This document shows, piece after piece, positions 27,446-36,422 of a DNA stretch of 64,000 nt (its first letter is position 1; the number at the start of each line of letters is the position of its first letter). A model generated the notes under the pieces. That model made no database searches and had not been told where the DNA came from. It saw only the letters and a program-made list of their open reading frames with translations. The translations under genes and the position numbers were made by a program. Source of the stretch: Gluconobacter cadivus (lineage in GTDB: Bacteria; Pseudomonadota; Alphaproteobacteria; Acetobacterales; Acetobacteraceae); contig NZ_JABCQI010000002.1 of the NCBI RefSeq assembly GCF_015244745.1, positions 434,001-498,000 on the forward strand, read 5' to 3'.

Positions 27446-29962
27446 ATGCGCCTTGCTCGCCTGCTTTCGACTTCGGCCCTGTTTGCGTTTGGTACAGTGT
27501 CGGCATTTGCCGCACCCGCAGACAGCACGGCTCCTTCGACAAAGAAGAGCCCTACGAAAGTCGCAGCTGCCGCTCCGTCCATGATGGGCAACACGGCTCC
27601 AACAGACGAACATGAAGAACATGTCTCAGTCAGCGGTCACCATTCCTATTTCGATGGCGTAACACGCCGCGATGTTGGTGGTGGTCTGATGCAGAAACAG
27701 GACGCGGCGAAGTCCGTTTCAGCCATCTCGCGCGACTACATCGAAAAGCAGGCGCCGGGTCAGGACCCGATGCAGCTGATCGCACTGCTTCCGGGTGCAA
27801 ACGTCACATCCTCCGATCCGGCAGGTCTGACGGGCAGCCATATGAGCGCCCGCGGTCTCGACCAGTCGCAGATGGGTTTCACGCTTGAAGGTTTCCCAAT
27901 CAACGATATCGGGTCCTTCGCGGTTTACTCCCAGGAAATCGTGGACTCCGAAAACCTGCGCAAAATCAGCCTCGCACAGGGTTCTGCTGACCTCGACAGC
28001 CCCCATCTGAGCGCCACCGGCGGCGTGGTCGACATGTATATGATCGACCCGAAGATGAAGAAGGGTGGCGCGTTCGACGTGTCCTATGGCTCCTACGCCT
28101 ATACGCGCGGCTTCCTGCGTCTCGACACAGGCAAGATCGGCCAGACCAACCTGCGTGCCTATTTCTCCGGTTCCTATGCGACCGAAGATGCCATCCATTC
28201 GATGGCCACGAACCGCAAGCTGCATGCCGAAGCCAAGATCGTGAACGACTGGGGTGACGGAAACCGCGTCTCGCTCGCCATCGTCGGCAACCGTTTGTAC
28301 AACTACCTGACACCCAGCGTGAACAAGGCGTCCTGGGACGCTTATGGCTTCGGCGTCAAGGACAAGTATGTGGCCTCCTGCTACAGCGGCAGCACCTGTA
28401 CCCGTCCGGATGGTACGACGTTCAAGAACACCAGCAACGCTACGATCAACAACACGGTCTATAACGGCGCTTACAAGGCTGGCGACGCCAACTATTACAA
28501 ATTCCACCAGAACCCGTTCACCAACATCTACGCAAGTGCTCCCTCGACTTTCAAGCTGACGGATCACCTTGTCCTGACCGAGACGCCATATTTCTGGTAC
28601 GGCAGCGGCAGCGGTGGTGGAGCCTACACGGTTCCCACGAGCTGGGGCGCAACGTCCATGAGCGGCACACTGGATGGCAAGCCCGTCGCCAAAGGCTCGC
28701 TGCTTTATGAACCGTCCATCACCACGACCTATCGTCCGGGTGCCGTCACGAAGCTGACGCTTACCACCGGCGTCAACCGCCTTATGGTCGGTTACTGGTT
28801 CGAATACGCCAAGCAGTCCCAGACGGCTCCCGCCACGGGTATCGGCGCCGATGGTACGCCTTGGGATATCTGGGGTGGCGGACCGAACTATGTATTCAAT
28901 GACGGCACCACCTATCAGTATCGCGCCAGCCTGACGCAGACGCGAACGCACACCATGTTCATCGGTGACAGCCTGTCGCTGCTGAACAACAAGCTCACCA
29001 TTGATGCCGGTCTGAAATATGCGATCGTCACCCGTGACGGTCACAACATGCTGCCCGACACTTCAACGGGTCCGTATATCGACAAGACGTATTACGAGCC
29101 TCTGCCGACAGCATCGATCCGCTATCAGATCAATCCGGAAATGCAGGTTTTCGTCTCGGGTTCGACGAACTTCCGTATCCCGACGAACTACTCCCTGTAT
29201 GACGCTGGCGCCTATTACAAGAACGGCGGTTACGGCACGCAGGCCAACAAGAACCAGCAGCCGGAAATCTCCATCTCGGAAGAGGCCGGCTGGCGTTACA
29301 CAGGCCCGACCGTCATGGCCTCGGTCACGTATTTCCACTACAACTTCACGAACCGCCTGATCTCCCAGCAGGAATGCCTCGACAACGCGTGCCTCAACTA
29401 CGCAACCACCAACATCAACGCGGGTGGCCAGAGCACGAACGGTGTGGATGCGGAGATCGGGACGCGCCCGATCTTCTATCACCTCCGTCCCTATGCCTCG
29501 TTCGAGTATGTGGACGCACGCACAACCAGCAACCTGCTGTCCAGCTCGGGCAACAAGGTTGACTACATGCGGACCAGCGGCAAATTCGCTCCTGACACTC
29601 CCAAGTATCAGGTCGGCTTCAACCTGGACTATGACGACGGCAACCTGTTCGGCGCCTACAGGCTGAAATACGTTGCCAAGCAGTACTCCACATTCATGAA
29701 TGACGAACATATCCCAGGCTACGTCAAGATGGACGTCACAGTGGGTTACCGCTTCAAGAACCTCGGCTTCCTCCAAGCCCCGAACATCAAGTTCAACCTG
29801 ACAAACATCACCAACAACCACTATCTGGGTTTCCCGACAGGCACCCGCGTCAATGCCACGACAAAGACAGGTATCTTCGGAAACTCCATCAAGGGAACGG
29901 CCCCGACCTACATGATCGCGGCACCGTTCGCTGCAACCGGTTCCATCAGCGCCGGTTTCTGA
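27446..29962 (+). CDS. TonB-dependent outer-membrane receptor
   Basis: An 838-residue receptor. The signal peptide ends at about FAAPA (residue 25). An acidic His-containing linker (EHEEHVSVSGHH) leads to a plug domain with ISRDYIEKQAPGQDPMQLIALLPG and TLEGFPINDIGS (each only in part), then a long beta-barrel rich in Asn, Tyr and Thr. It ends in a Phe (SISAGF), as outer-membrane barrels do. The ligand is unknown; no ABC or binding-protein partner is adjacent. Codons are strongly C-ending, suggesting high expression. A strong intrinsic terminator follows at 29990-30019. Confidence 0.88.
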   Translation: MRLARLLSTSALFAFGTVSAFAAPADSTAPSTKKSPTKVAAAAPSMMGNTAPTDEHEEHVSVSGHHSYFDGVTRRDVGGGLMQKQDAAKSVSAISRDYIEKQAPGQDPMQLIALLPGANVTSSDPAGLTGSHMSARGLDQSQMGFTLEGFPINDIGSFAVYSQEIVDSENLRKISLAQGSADLDSPHLSATGGVVDMYMIDPKMKKGGAFDVSYGSYAYTRGFLRLDTGKIGQTNLRAYFSGSYATEDAIHSMATNRKLHAEAKIVNDWGDGNRVSLAIVGNRLYNYLTPSVNKASWDAYGFGVKDKYVASCYSGSTCTRPDGTTFKNTSNATINNTVYNGAYKAGDANYYKFHQNPFTNIYASAPSTFKLTDHLVLTETPYFWYGSGSGGGAYTVPTSWGATSMSGTLDGKPVAKGSLLYEPSITTTYRPGAVTKLTLTTGVNRLMVGYWFEYAKQSQTAPATGIGADGTPWDIWGGGPNYVFNDGTTYQYRASLTQTRTHTMFIGDSLSLLNNKLTIDAGLKYAIVTRDGHNMLPDTSTGPYIDKTYYEPLPTASIRYQINPEMQVFVSGSTNFRIPTNYSLYDAGAYYKNGGYGTQANKNQQPEISISEEAGWRYTGPTVMASVTYFHYNFTNRLISQQECLDNACLNYATTNINAGGQSTNGVDAEIGTRPIFYHLRPYASFEYVDARTTSNLLSSSGNKVDYMRTSGKFAPDTPKYQVGFNLDYDDGNLFGAYRLKYVAKQYSTFMNDEHIPGYVKMDVTVGYRFKNLGFLQAPNIKFNLTNITNNHYLGFPTGTRVNATTKTGIFGNSIKGTAPTYMIAAPFAATGSISAGF

Positions 29963-29989
29963 TCCTTCAGATCCTGCTGTCCCTGAATG

Positions 29990-30019
29990 CCCCATGCCGG
30001 TCTCCGGCATGGGGTTTTT
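29990..30019 (+). terminator. Intrinsic terminator of the TonB receptor gene
   Basis: CCCCATGCCGG (29990-30000) pairs perfectly with CCGGCATGGGG (30004-30014) across a TCT loop and is followed by TTTTT. It starts 28 bases after the receptor stop. This is a textbook rho-independent terminator. Confidence 0.93.
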
Positions 30020-30131
30020 CATGACCATGTAAGGTATTCCAAAACGGAGTGCTGCGCTCTTGCACTCCATTGGACAATATGGCCATTTAAGTTCATACTC
30101 GCGACACACCAGAGACACATAAGGATCCACG

Positions 30132-30635
30132 GTGGGCAGAACGAAAACGACGGACAGGTCAGCTTTGGATATCTATCTGGGCGCTCTTCGGGATCATCTG
30201 TCCATTGAATCCAAGGCCATCGAGACCGCACTTTCGGAGCTTCCGGTGTGTGAGCGGTATCCGGGGCTGTGCCAGCGGATGGAGCAGGATCTGGCGATGG
30301 GCCGGAGCCATGCGCGGGAGATCACGATCCTTCTGTCCCGACACGGGCACCCTGCCCCGGTTCCGCATGAGACGGTTTCGTCCATTCTCAGCACCGTTTC
30401 GGGGCTGTTGCATGGCGGCGAAGCGCGGGACGTTCTGAAGAACGTGCTGGCGGCGAGTGGATACCGGGCGCATCAGATTACGTCACTTCAGATGCTGATC
30501 GTGCTGGCGCGGCAGCTTGGTTTTACGCAGGATGCCTCGGCGTTGGAATGTCTGAAGGACGAAGAGACGGCTTCGGCCGAGGCGCTTGAGCGCCTGATGC
30601 CGGATATCGTGTCGCAGTATCTGGCCGCCGCCTGA
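30132..30635 (+). CDS. DUF892 ferritin-like protein (YciE/YciF-like)
   Basis: A 167-residue protein predicted all-helical. IYLGALRDHLSIESKAIE at 14-31, GLCQRMEQDLAMGRSHAREITILL at 45-68 (partly quoted) and ARQLGFTQDASALECLKDEETASAEAL near 125-150 fit DUF892, a ferritin-like four-helix family linked to stress responses in some bacteria. Its biochemical role is unproven. The start is a GTG at 30132 with AGGA 7 bases upstream. The next gene, a SbcD-like nuclease, starts 49 bases later on the same strand, so joint transcription is possible. Confidence 0.75.
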   Translation: MGRTKTTDRSALDIYLGALRDHLSIESKAIETALSELPVCERYPGLCQRMEQDLAMGRSHAREITILLSRHGHPAPVPHETVSSILSTVSGLLHGGEARDVLKNVLAASGYRAHQITSLQMLIVLARQLGFTQDASALECLKDEETASAEALERLMPDIVSQYLAAA

Positions 30636-30684
30636 TCCCGGCGGGGCTGCTTGCAAGACATCGTGGAGGGCGTAAACTTCGCGG

Positions 30685-31935
30685 ATGTCCTCTTTCCGCT
30701 TTCTCCATGCTGCTGACATTCACCTCGACAGCCCCCTAAGGGGGCTGAGCCGTTACGAGGGGCTTCCCGAAGCGGAAATCCGCGGGTCCACGCGGCGCGC
30801 TCTGGACCAGCTTGTCGAGACGGCACTGAACGAAAAAGTCGATTTCGTTATTCTGGCGGGGGACCTGTATGATGGGACTTGGCAGGATGTCGGGACCGGG
30901 CTCTACATGCTCAAGGCCCTGAGCCGACTGGTTCAGGCGGGCATCCGGGTCGTGACGCTTTCGGGCAATCATGATGCGCAGTCGGTCATTGCGCGGGAAC
31001 TGCCGCTGCCGGACGGGATCGAGCATTTCTCCTATGAGGCCCCGCAGACATTTCATTGGCCGGAACTGGGCGTGGCGCTGCATGGACAGAGTTTTCGCGA
31101 CCGTCATGTCCCGCATGATATGACGCGGGCCTATCCCGCGCCCATCGCGGGGTGTTTCAATATTGGTGTGCTGCATACGTCGCTGTCGGGGTATGGCGAG
31201 CACGAGACCTACGCGCCCTGCTCCGTCGAAACGCTATCGGCGAAGGGATATGATTACTGGGCGCTGGGGCATGTCCATGCGCGCGAAATCGTCTGCGAGC
31301 ATCCGTGGATCGTGTTTCCGGGCGTGCTTCAGGGGCGTCACGCGCGCGAGACCGGGGCCTGTGGCTGTGCGCTGGTGAGCGTTGAGGACGGGATCGTCCG
31401 CTCGGTCGACTTCGTGAATTGTGATGTCGTGCGCTGGTGTCGGCTGGAGTTGGATGTCAGCGACATGCAAAGCATGGATGGCGTTCTGGGAGCCGCGCGG
31501 CGGGAGATGGAACGCGCCCTTTCCCAAGCGGAAGGACGCACGGTGATTGCGCGGATCGTCCTGATGGGACGCAGCATTCTGCATGACCGGTTATGTGCGT
31601 CGCAGAGTTGGGAAGACGATCTGCGGGGCATTGCAGTGTCGATGGCGCAGGAGTCCGCCGACGGGACGGCACAGATTGCTCTGGAGAAAATTCGCAACGA
31701 GACATCTGCGCCCCTTCGACAGAGCGACGTGGCAGAGACGCGGGAACTTGATTTGGCGCTGGACGGACTCATGCAGGACGCGGCGTTTCTGGCGTCCCTA
31801 CCCGACGATTTCGAAGGATTTTTCTCTGCCCTGCCCTCCTGCGTGGAGCGCGACAGCCTGATGCCGGAGGGTCAGTTCCCGCTTGAACAGGCGCGGGCGG
31901 CGTTGAGGGCACGGTTGTTGGGGGAGACGGAATAA
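30685..31935 (+). CDS. SbcD/YhaO-like metallophosphoesterase (DNA repair nuclease subunit)
   Basis: A 416-residue calcineurin-like phosphoesterase. FLHAADIHLDSPL at 6-18, VILAGDLYDG near 53-62, LSGNHD near 91-96 and GHVHAREIV near 192-200 are the metal-binding motifs of the Mre11/SbcD group. With the SMC-like partner it should form a DNA-end processing nuclease resembling SbcCD or the YhaO-YhaN pair of firmicutes. Its stop overlaps the start of the partner by one base (TAATG), indicating coupled translation. Confidence 0.88.
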   Translation: MSSFRFLHAADIHLDSPLRGLSRYEGLPEAEIRGSTRRALDQLVETALNEKVDFVILAGDLYDGTWQDVGTGLYMLKALSRLVQAGIRVVTLSGNHDAQSVIARELPLPDGIEHFSYEAPQTFHWPELGVALHGQSFRDRHVPHDMTRAYPAPIAGCFNIGVLHTSLSGYGEHETYAPCSVETLSAKGYDYWALGHVHAREIVCEHPWIVFPGVLQGRHARETGACGCALVSVEDGIVRSVDFVNCDVVRWCRLELDVSDMQSMDGVLGAARREMERALSQAEGRTVIARIVLMGRSILHDRLCASQSWEDDLRGIAVSMAQESADGTAQIALEKIRNETSAPLRQSDVAETRELDLALDGLMQDAAFLASLPDDFEGFFSALPSCVERDSLMPEGQFPLEQARAALRARLLGETE

Positions 31936-34900
31936 TGCGGTTCGAACGCCTCGATCTTCTGCGCTATGGCGGATTTCAGGAGACCACGCTGAATTTTCCG
32001 AAAGGGCGGCGCGACCTGCACGTCATTTATGGCGCGAATGAAGCCGGAAAATCGACGACTCTCTGTGCAATCCGGGATTTCCTGTTCGGGTTTCCGCATC
32101 ATATCGCCGGGGATTGGATGACGGCGGCGTCGCTGCTGCGGGTCGGGGCCAGTCTGGAGCAGGATGGAACGGTTTTTGAGGGCGTGCGACGCCGGGGGCG
32201 GACCCAGACACTGTTTGCGGCCGATGACAGGACGCCATTGGAGGATCTGCCACTGCGGACCTGGCTCGGGGGGCTGGATTCGAAGGGGTTTGAGGCGGCC
32301 TGGGCGCTGGATCATACGCGGCTGCGCGACGGCGGCGAGGAAATGCGCCGCCTAAAAGACGATGCCGGACTTCAGATTCTGGCGGCCGGACTGGGACTTG
32401 AGGGTGTTGGAAAACTGAGTGCGCGACTGCAGGAAGATGTCGGTTCGGAATGGAAATCCGGACGCGCGCGTTCGGCGCTGCAACAGGCCAGACTGAAGTT
32501 GACGGCATTGCAGAGCACCCTGCGGAGCGACGTCGTAACCGTCAAGAAACTATCTGTTGCGAATAAGGAACTTTCTGAATCAGAAATAGAAAAACAGTCT
32601 TGCGATAGAGCAGCACAAGAACTTGGTGTGCGTCGCAGAACCAATTCCCGGCTGAAAATGACATCCGTTCCTTTTCAGAAACTCATGCAAATCGAAACGG
32701 AAATAGGGTCTTTTCCAAGCTGGGTTTTAACGATTGAAGACTGTGCTCGGTTTGAAAATATTCTTGAATCGTTAGAGCGCGAAGCACATGACATCTCGAT
32801 CGCGCGGCAGCGGTTCGAAGCGTTATGCGGGCAAATTCAGGCATTTGGCGACGGCTCCCCAGTCCTTGCAGAACAAGATGCCATCCAAACGCTTCTGAAG
32901 CGCAGTGATCTGATCGCGCGCCTTGAAACAAAGGTCGACGAGCGGAAAACACGACTAACGCGGGATGCGATCTCGCTCGAACAGTTCTGGGCACGGCATG
33001 GCTGTGAGGCCGGTACGCTGCCCAGTCGGGAAGAACTGGACGATCTGGAGCAGAGGCTTCAGGCGCGGGCGTTGCTGCGGACACAGGAACAGGATCTGCG
33101 AGCGCGGCTTCAGGAAACGGAGCAGGCGCTGAATATTCTGCATCCCGAATCCGTTTCGGAAACGAACGAAAAAATCCACCCTGGAAATCTGCGCCGGTTC
33201 CGGCTGGAGCTGGATGAGGCCCGCAGTCTGGGCGCAGTGGATGACCGGATTGACAGTCTTGCCGCCGAAATCTTGCGGCAGGAAGACACTACAACTGCGG
33301 CTTATGGGGCGCTGATGCCATGGCGCGCCAGCACGGCCGATCGCAAGGGAGAACTGACGGCGCTTGGATTGCCGGACGGGACGGTTCTGGAAGAAGAAAC
33401 GCGGCTCTGGGCAATGCTGGACGAGCAACGGCGCGTTGCACGGGACGAGGCGCAGGCGGAGGAAACGGGAGGGGCGCGTCTGGCGCAGCAGTGTCGGCGT
33501 CTGGAAGAAGACGGTCAGGCCGTGTCGTGGGAGCAGCTTTCCGAGGCACGACAGGAACGCGATCGGTTCTGGCAGGGCATGGAGGATCAGTTTCACTCCG
33601 GCGACTGTCCCGCTCCTGCGACGCGGGAGGCGTTCGGGGTTATGATCCAGAAGGCGGACGGTCTGGCGGACCGGCGTCATGCGCATGCCGAGCAGTCGGC
33701 GCAACTGGCGACCTTGTTGCGGCAGCGTGAGGATGTTGCGCTTCGGGCGGAGGAAGCCCATCGGCGGGCGATGCGGGCGCAGGACGAACTGGACCGCCGT
33801 CAGACCGCGTGGAGCGCTTTGCTGGAAACATTCGGGGCGCCGGTGCTGCCGCCTGCGTCTTTACAGGTCTGGGTGGTTCGGCGGCAGGAGGCTCTGACCG
33901 CGGAAGAGGCGTTGCAGAGCGCAAAAATGCAGCTTCAGTCCGCGACGGACAGTCGGGCCGATATGAGCCGACGGCTGCAGGCTTTTGGTGCGGAATCTGC
34001 GTCCGAACGACTGGCGGTTCAGATTCGGCAGGCGACGTCCTTGCTGGAGCAAGGAGAGGACGCGGCGCGGCAGGCGGATGCGCGGAAAAAGGACCGTCTT
34101 CAGCGGGAGGAGTCTTTGCTTAAAGACCGGGCAGCCCTGTCCGGCGTGGAGCAGAAGCTGGCGCTTTGGGAGGAAGACTGGGTCCGGGCATGTGGAGACT
34201 GCCGCTATCCGGGGCGGCCGGAGCAGGCTGATCTGCGGGATGTGGCAGAGGCGCTGACAATCCGGACGCGGCTGGACAGCGAGCAGAAAGAGCAGGACTC
34301 CGAAGCGCGCGATATCGCAGCGTTCCGTATGGAACTGGGCGCGTTTCTTCAGCGCTACGGGCAGGGATCTGCAGCAGAGCTTGAACGGTTCCTGACGCTG
34401 GAGCAGGAGCGCGAGCGGGAACGGAAATCCGTTCTGCAGCAGCGTGCGGCTCTTGCAGACGAGATCGCGCAGTCCAATCTGCGGATTGTGGAACTGGAAC
34501 AGGGGCTGGACCCTGCGCGCCGTCTTCTGGGTCTTGGGGCAGAGGACAACCTGCGTCATGCGTTATCCCGGGCACGGGAGCGGGCAGGGCTTTGCGACAG
34601 GCGCGACGAGTTGCGGGAGCAGATTCTTCAGGCCGGGAATGGCCGCTCCCTTGAGGCGCTTCTGGACGAAGCGCGTATGACGGACCCGGAGCAGCTTGAG
34701 CGGGACTTCGAGGAGATCGAAGCTGAAACAATCGCACTGGATGCCCGCAAATCAGTAGTGACAGAACGGCTGCTGCGGGCGCGGAGCGCGCTGGCGGAAC
34801 TGGAAAATGCCCGTGGCGTGCGTGAGGTCGCGGAAGATATTCAGGAGACGGAAGCAGAAATTACCGAGCGGGCCAGCCGGTATGTTTCGCTCAGGCTTCA

Positions 34901-35345
34901 ACAGTTGATGCTGTCACGGCTGGTGGAGCAGGGCCGTCAGCAGGCGCATGGACCTCTTCTGTCGCGGGCGGGGGCCCTGTTCTCACGTCTGACGCTTGGG
35001 CGGTACGAGGGGCTTGTGACGGAAGAGAGCGGGTCGGACGGTCTGGTTCTGGCGGGGCAGCGCATGGCGAGCACGACGCCTGTTCCGGTTCACGCCATGA
35101 GCGAGGGCACACGCGATCAGCTTTATCTGGCGCTGCGTCTGGCATCAGTTGAGCAAGCTCTGGAGCGGGGCATTCGTCTGCCATTTCTGGCGGATGATCT
35201 GTTCGTGACGTTCGATGAAGAGCGGACGGGAGCGGGAATGGAGATACTCGCGGAGCTTTCAGAGAAAACGCAAGTTTTGTTTTTTACCCACCATGGGTAT
35301 ATTATAAATAATTCGAAAGAAATTCCATATTCTATAGAAATATAA
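31935..35345 (+). CDS. SbcC/YhaN-like SMC-family ATPase
   Basis: A 1136-residue SMC-like protein. Walker A YGANEAGKSTT is at about residues 34-44, followed by a very long coiled coil rich in Gln, Glu, Arg and Leu. The C-terminal ATPase half has SEGTRDQLYLALRLASVEQAL (signature-like) and LPFLADDLFVTFDEER (Walker B). It should be the ATPase/coiled-coil arm of an SbcCD-like complex with the YhaO-like gene. Two parts differ in composition: about 32520-32960 and the last 80 bases are much AT-richer than the rest, and the C-terminus ends in an unusual Ile/Asn-rich tail. Confidence 0.88.
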   Translation: MRFERLDLLRYGGFQETTLNFPKGRRDLHVIYGANEAGKSTTLCAIRDFLFGFPHHIAGDWMTAASLLRVGASLEQDGTVFEGVRRRGRTQTLFAADDRTPLEDLPLRTWLGGLDSKGFEAAWALDHTRLRDGGEEMRRLKDDAGLQILAAGLGLEGVGKLSARLQEDVGSEWKSGRARSALQQARLKLTALQSTLRSDVVTVKKLSVANKELSESEIEKQSCDRAAQELGVRRRTNSRLKMTSVPFQKLMQIETEIGSFPSWVLTIEDCARFENILESLEREAHDISIARQRFEALCGQIQAFGDGSPVLAEQDAIQTLLKRSDLIARLETKVDERKTRLTRDAISLEQFWARHGCEAGTLPSREELDDLEQRLQARALLRTQEQDLRARLQETEQALNILHPESVSETNEKIHPGNLRRFRLELDEARSLGAVDDRIDSLAAEILRQEDTTTAAYGALMPWRASTADRKGELTALGLPDGTVLEEETRLWAMLDEQRRVARDEAQAEETGGARLAQQCRRLEEDGQAVSWEQLSEARQERDRFWQGMEDQFHSGDCPAPATREAFGVMIQKADGLADRRHAHAEQSAQLATLLRQREDVALRAEEAHRRAMRAQDELDRRQTAWSALLETFGAPVLPPASLQVWVVRRQEALTAEEALQSAKMQLQSATDSRADMSRRLQAFGAESASERLAVQIRQATSLLEQGEDAARQADARKKDRLQREESLLKDRAALSGVEQKLALWEEDWVRACGDCRYPGRPEQADLRDVAEALTIRTRLDSEQKEQDSEARDIAAFRMELGAFLQRYGQGSAAELERFLTLEQERERERKSVLQQRAALADEIAQSNLRIVELEQGLDPARRLLGLGAEDNLRHALSRARERAGLCDRRDELREQILQAGNGRSLEALLDEARMTDPEQLERDFEEIEAETIALDARKSVVTERLLRARSALAELENARGVREVAEDIQETEAEITERASRYVSLRLQQLMLSRLVEQGRQQAHGPLLSRAGALFSRLTLGRYEGLVTEESGSDGLVLAGQRMASTTPVPVHAMSEGTRDQLYLALRLASVEQALERGIRLPFLADDLFVTFDEERTGAGMEILAELSEKTQVLFFTHHGYIINNSKEIPYSIEI

Positions 35346-35549
35346 TTCTTTTTATAAAAAAATATTTACTTTGTTTGAGGGCTACGCTTCAGACATCCAG
35401 AGCACGTCCTTTGTCGACACAGTATGAAATACGAGACAACTATTTCCATTCTGGCTGATTTTCCCTATATCCAGCCCGTTATGGTTGTTTCAATTGGCTT
35501 TACTACTGAAAATGGTGTTTAACGGAATCTCAACATTCTTCTCCAGAGC

Positions 35550-36422
35550 ATGGTCGTGACTGACATTCCTCACGGCAGCCTGAATGCCCAGCGCATCATT
35601 CCGCTGGCGACGCTTGCGGCCTCTCCCCGCGGGATGGACCCGTCTGTCGTTCGTCTTCGCACGGCGCTGTCACCGGCAATTGCCACTCTTCTGGATCAGG
35701 GTCGGACGGTTCTGGTGCTGTCTCGGCAGTCCACGGGCAAGTTGTATCTGGACCCGCACCAGTTCTCCACACTCGCCAAACCGCCCGGCATTGAGCCCAC
35801 AGCCGATGTCTTTCTGCTCAGTGTGGCGCGTCAGGCATTGTTGCGACATCTTCCCATGCTTTCGGGCCTGCCACCGCTGTCGTTTGATCTGGCGCGGGGG
35901 CCAGGGGCTTTTCTGCTGGCCGAGGCTTCCATGCTTGAATCTGGCGTTCTGGACGATGCCATCCCCCAGACGCGTCAGCGCCTTTTGCAACATGTCACGG
36001 ATCTGATGATCACGACAATTCTGGATTGTCTGGATCTGGAAGTCAGCGTGGCGGGACGCCGGCGACATCGGCAGAGGCATATCCGGCGTCATATTGAATC
36101 ACGGCTGCACGAGCATGATCTGACCCCGCAGAGTATTGCAGAGGCTTCCGGGATTTCGACACGGGCGCTTTACCAGCTTTTCGACGGGGAAGAAGGCGCG
36201 GTCGCGGGCTGGATTCTGAACCGTCGGCTGGAGCGCATTCACTCGGATCTGACGAATCCGGCCCATGATGCGCTCCCAATTGCTCAAATCGCTCTAAACC
36301 ACGGCTTTCGCAATGCCGCACATTTCTCCCGTCGTTTCAGGCAGAAATTCGGTGCATCTCCCCGTGAAATCCGGCAGCGGGCGGCCATGAGGCCGGGGAC
36401 ACGGGCCTCAGGCCGGGGTTGA
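35550..36422 (+). CDS. AraC-family transcriptional regulator
   Basis: A 290-residue regulator. The C-terminal two-HTH AraC domain covers about residues 175-285, with LTPQSIAEASGISTRALYQLF for the first helix-turn-helix and IAQIALNHGFRNAAHFSRRFRQKFG (part) for the second. The N-terminal 160 residues resemble the AraC-binding-like_2 domain and would sense an unknown signal. The 15-base overlap with the convergent hldE gene (36408-36422) gives no functional hint. The upstream gap is AT-rich. Its targets are not evident from the neighbours. Confidence 0.85.
   Translation: MVVTDIPHGSLNAQRIIPLATLAASPRGMDPSVVRLRTALSPAIATLLDQGRTVLVLSRQSTGKLYLDPHQFSTLAKPPGIEPTADVFLLSVARQALLRHLPMLSGLPPLSFDLARGPGAFLLAEASMLESGVLDDAIPQTRQRLLQHVTDLMITTILDCLDLEVSVAGRRRHRQRHIRRHIESRLHEHDLTPQSIAEASGISTRALYQLFDGEEGAVAGWILNRRLERIHSDLTNPAHDALPIAQIALNHGFRNAAHFSRRFRQKFGASPREIRQRAAMRPGTRASGRG

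Noticed and set aside
27719-29044. 441-codon minus-strand frame inside the TonB receptor gene
   Set aside because: Antisense shadow of a C-rich, highly biased gene; product is low-complexity Arg/Gly/Val-rich.
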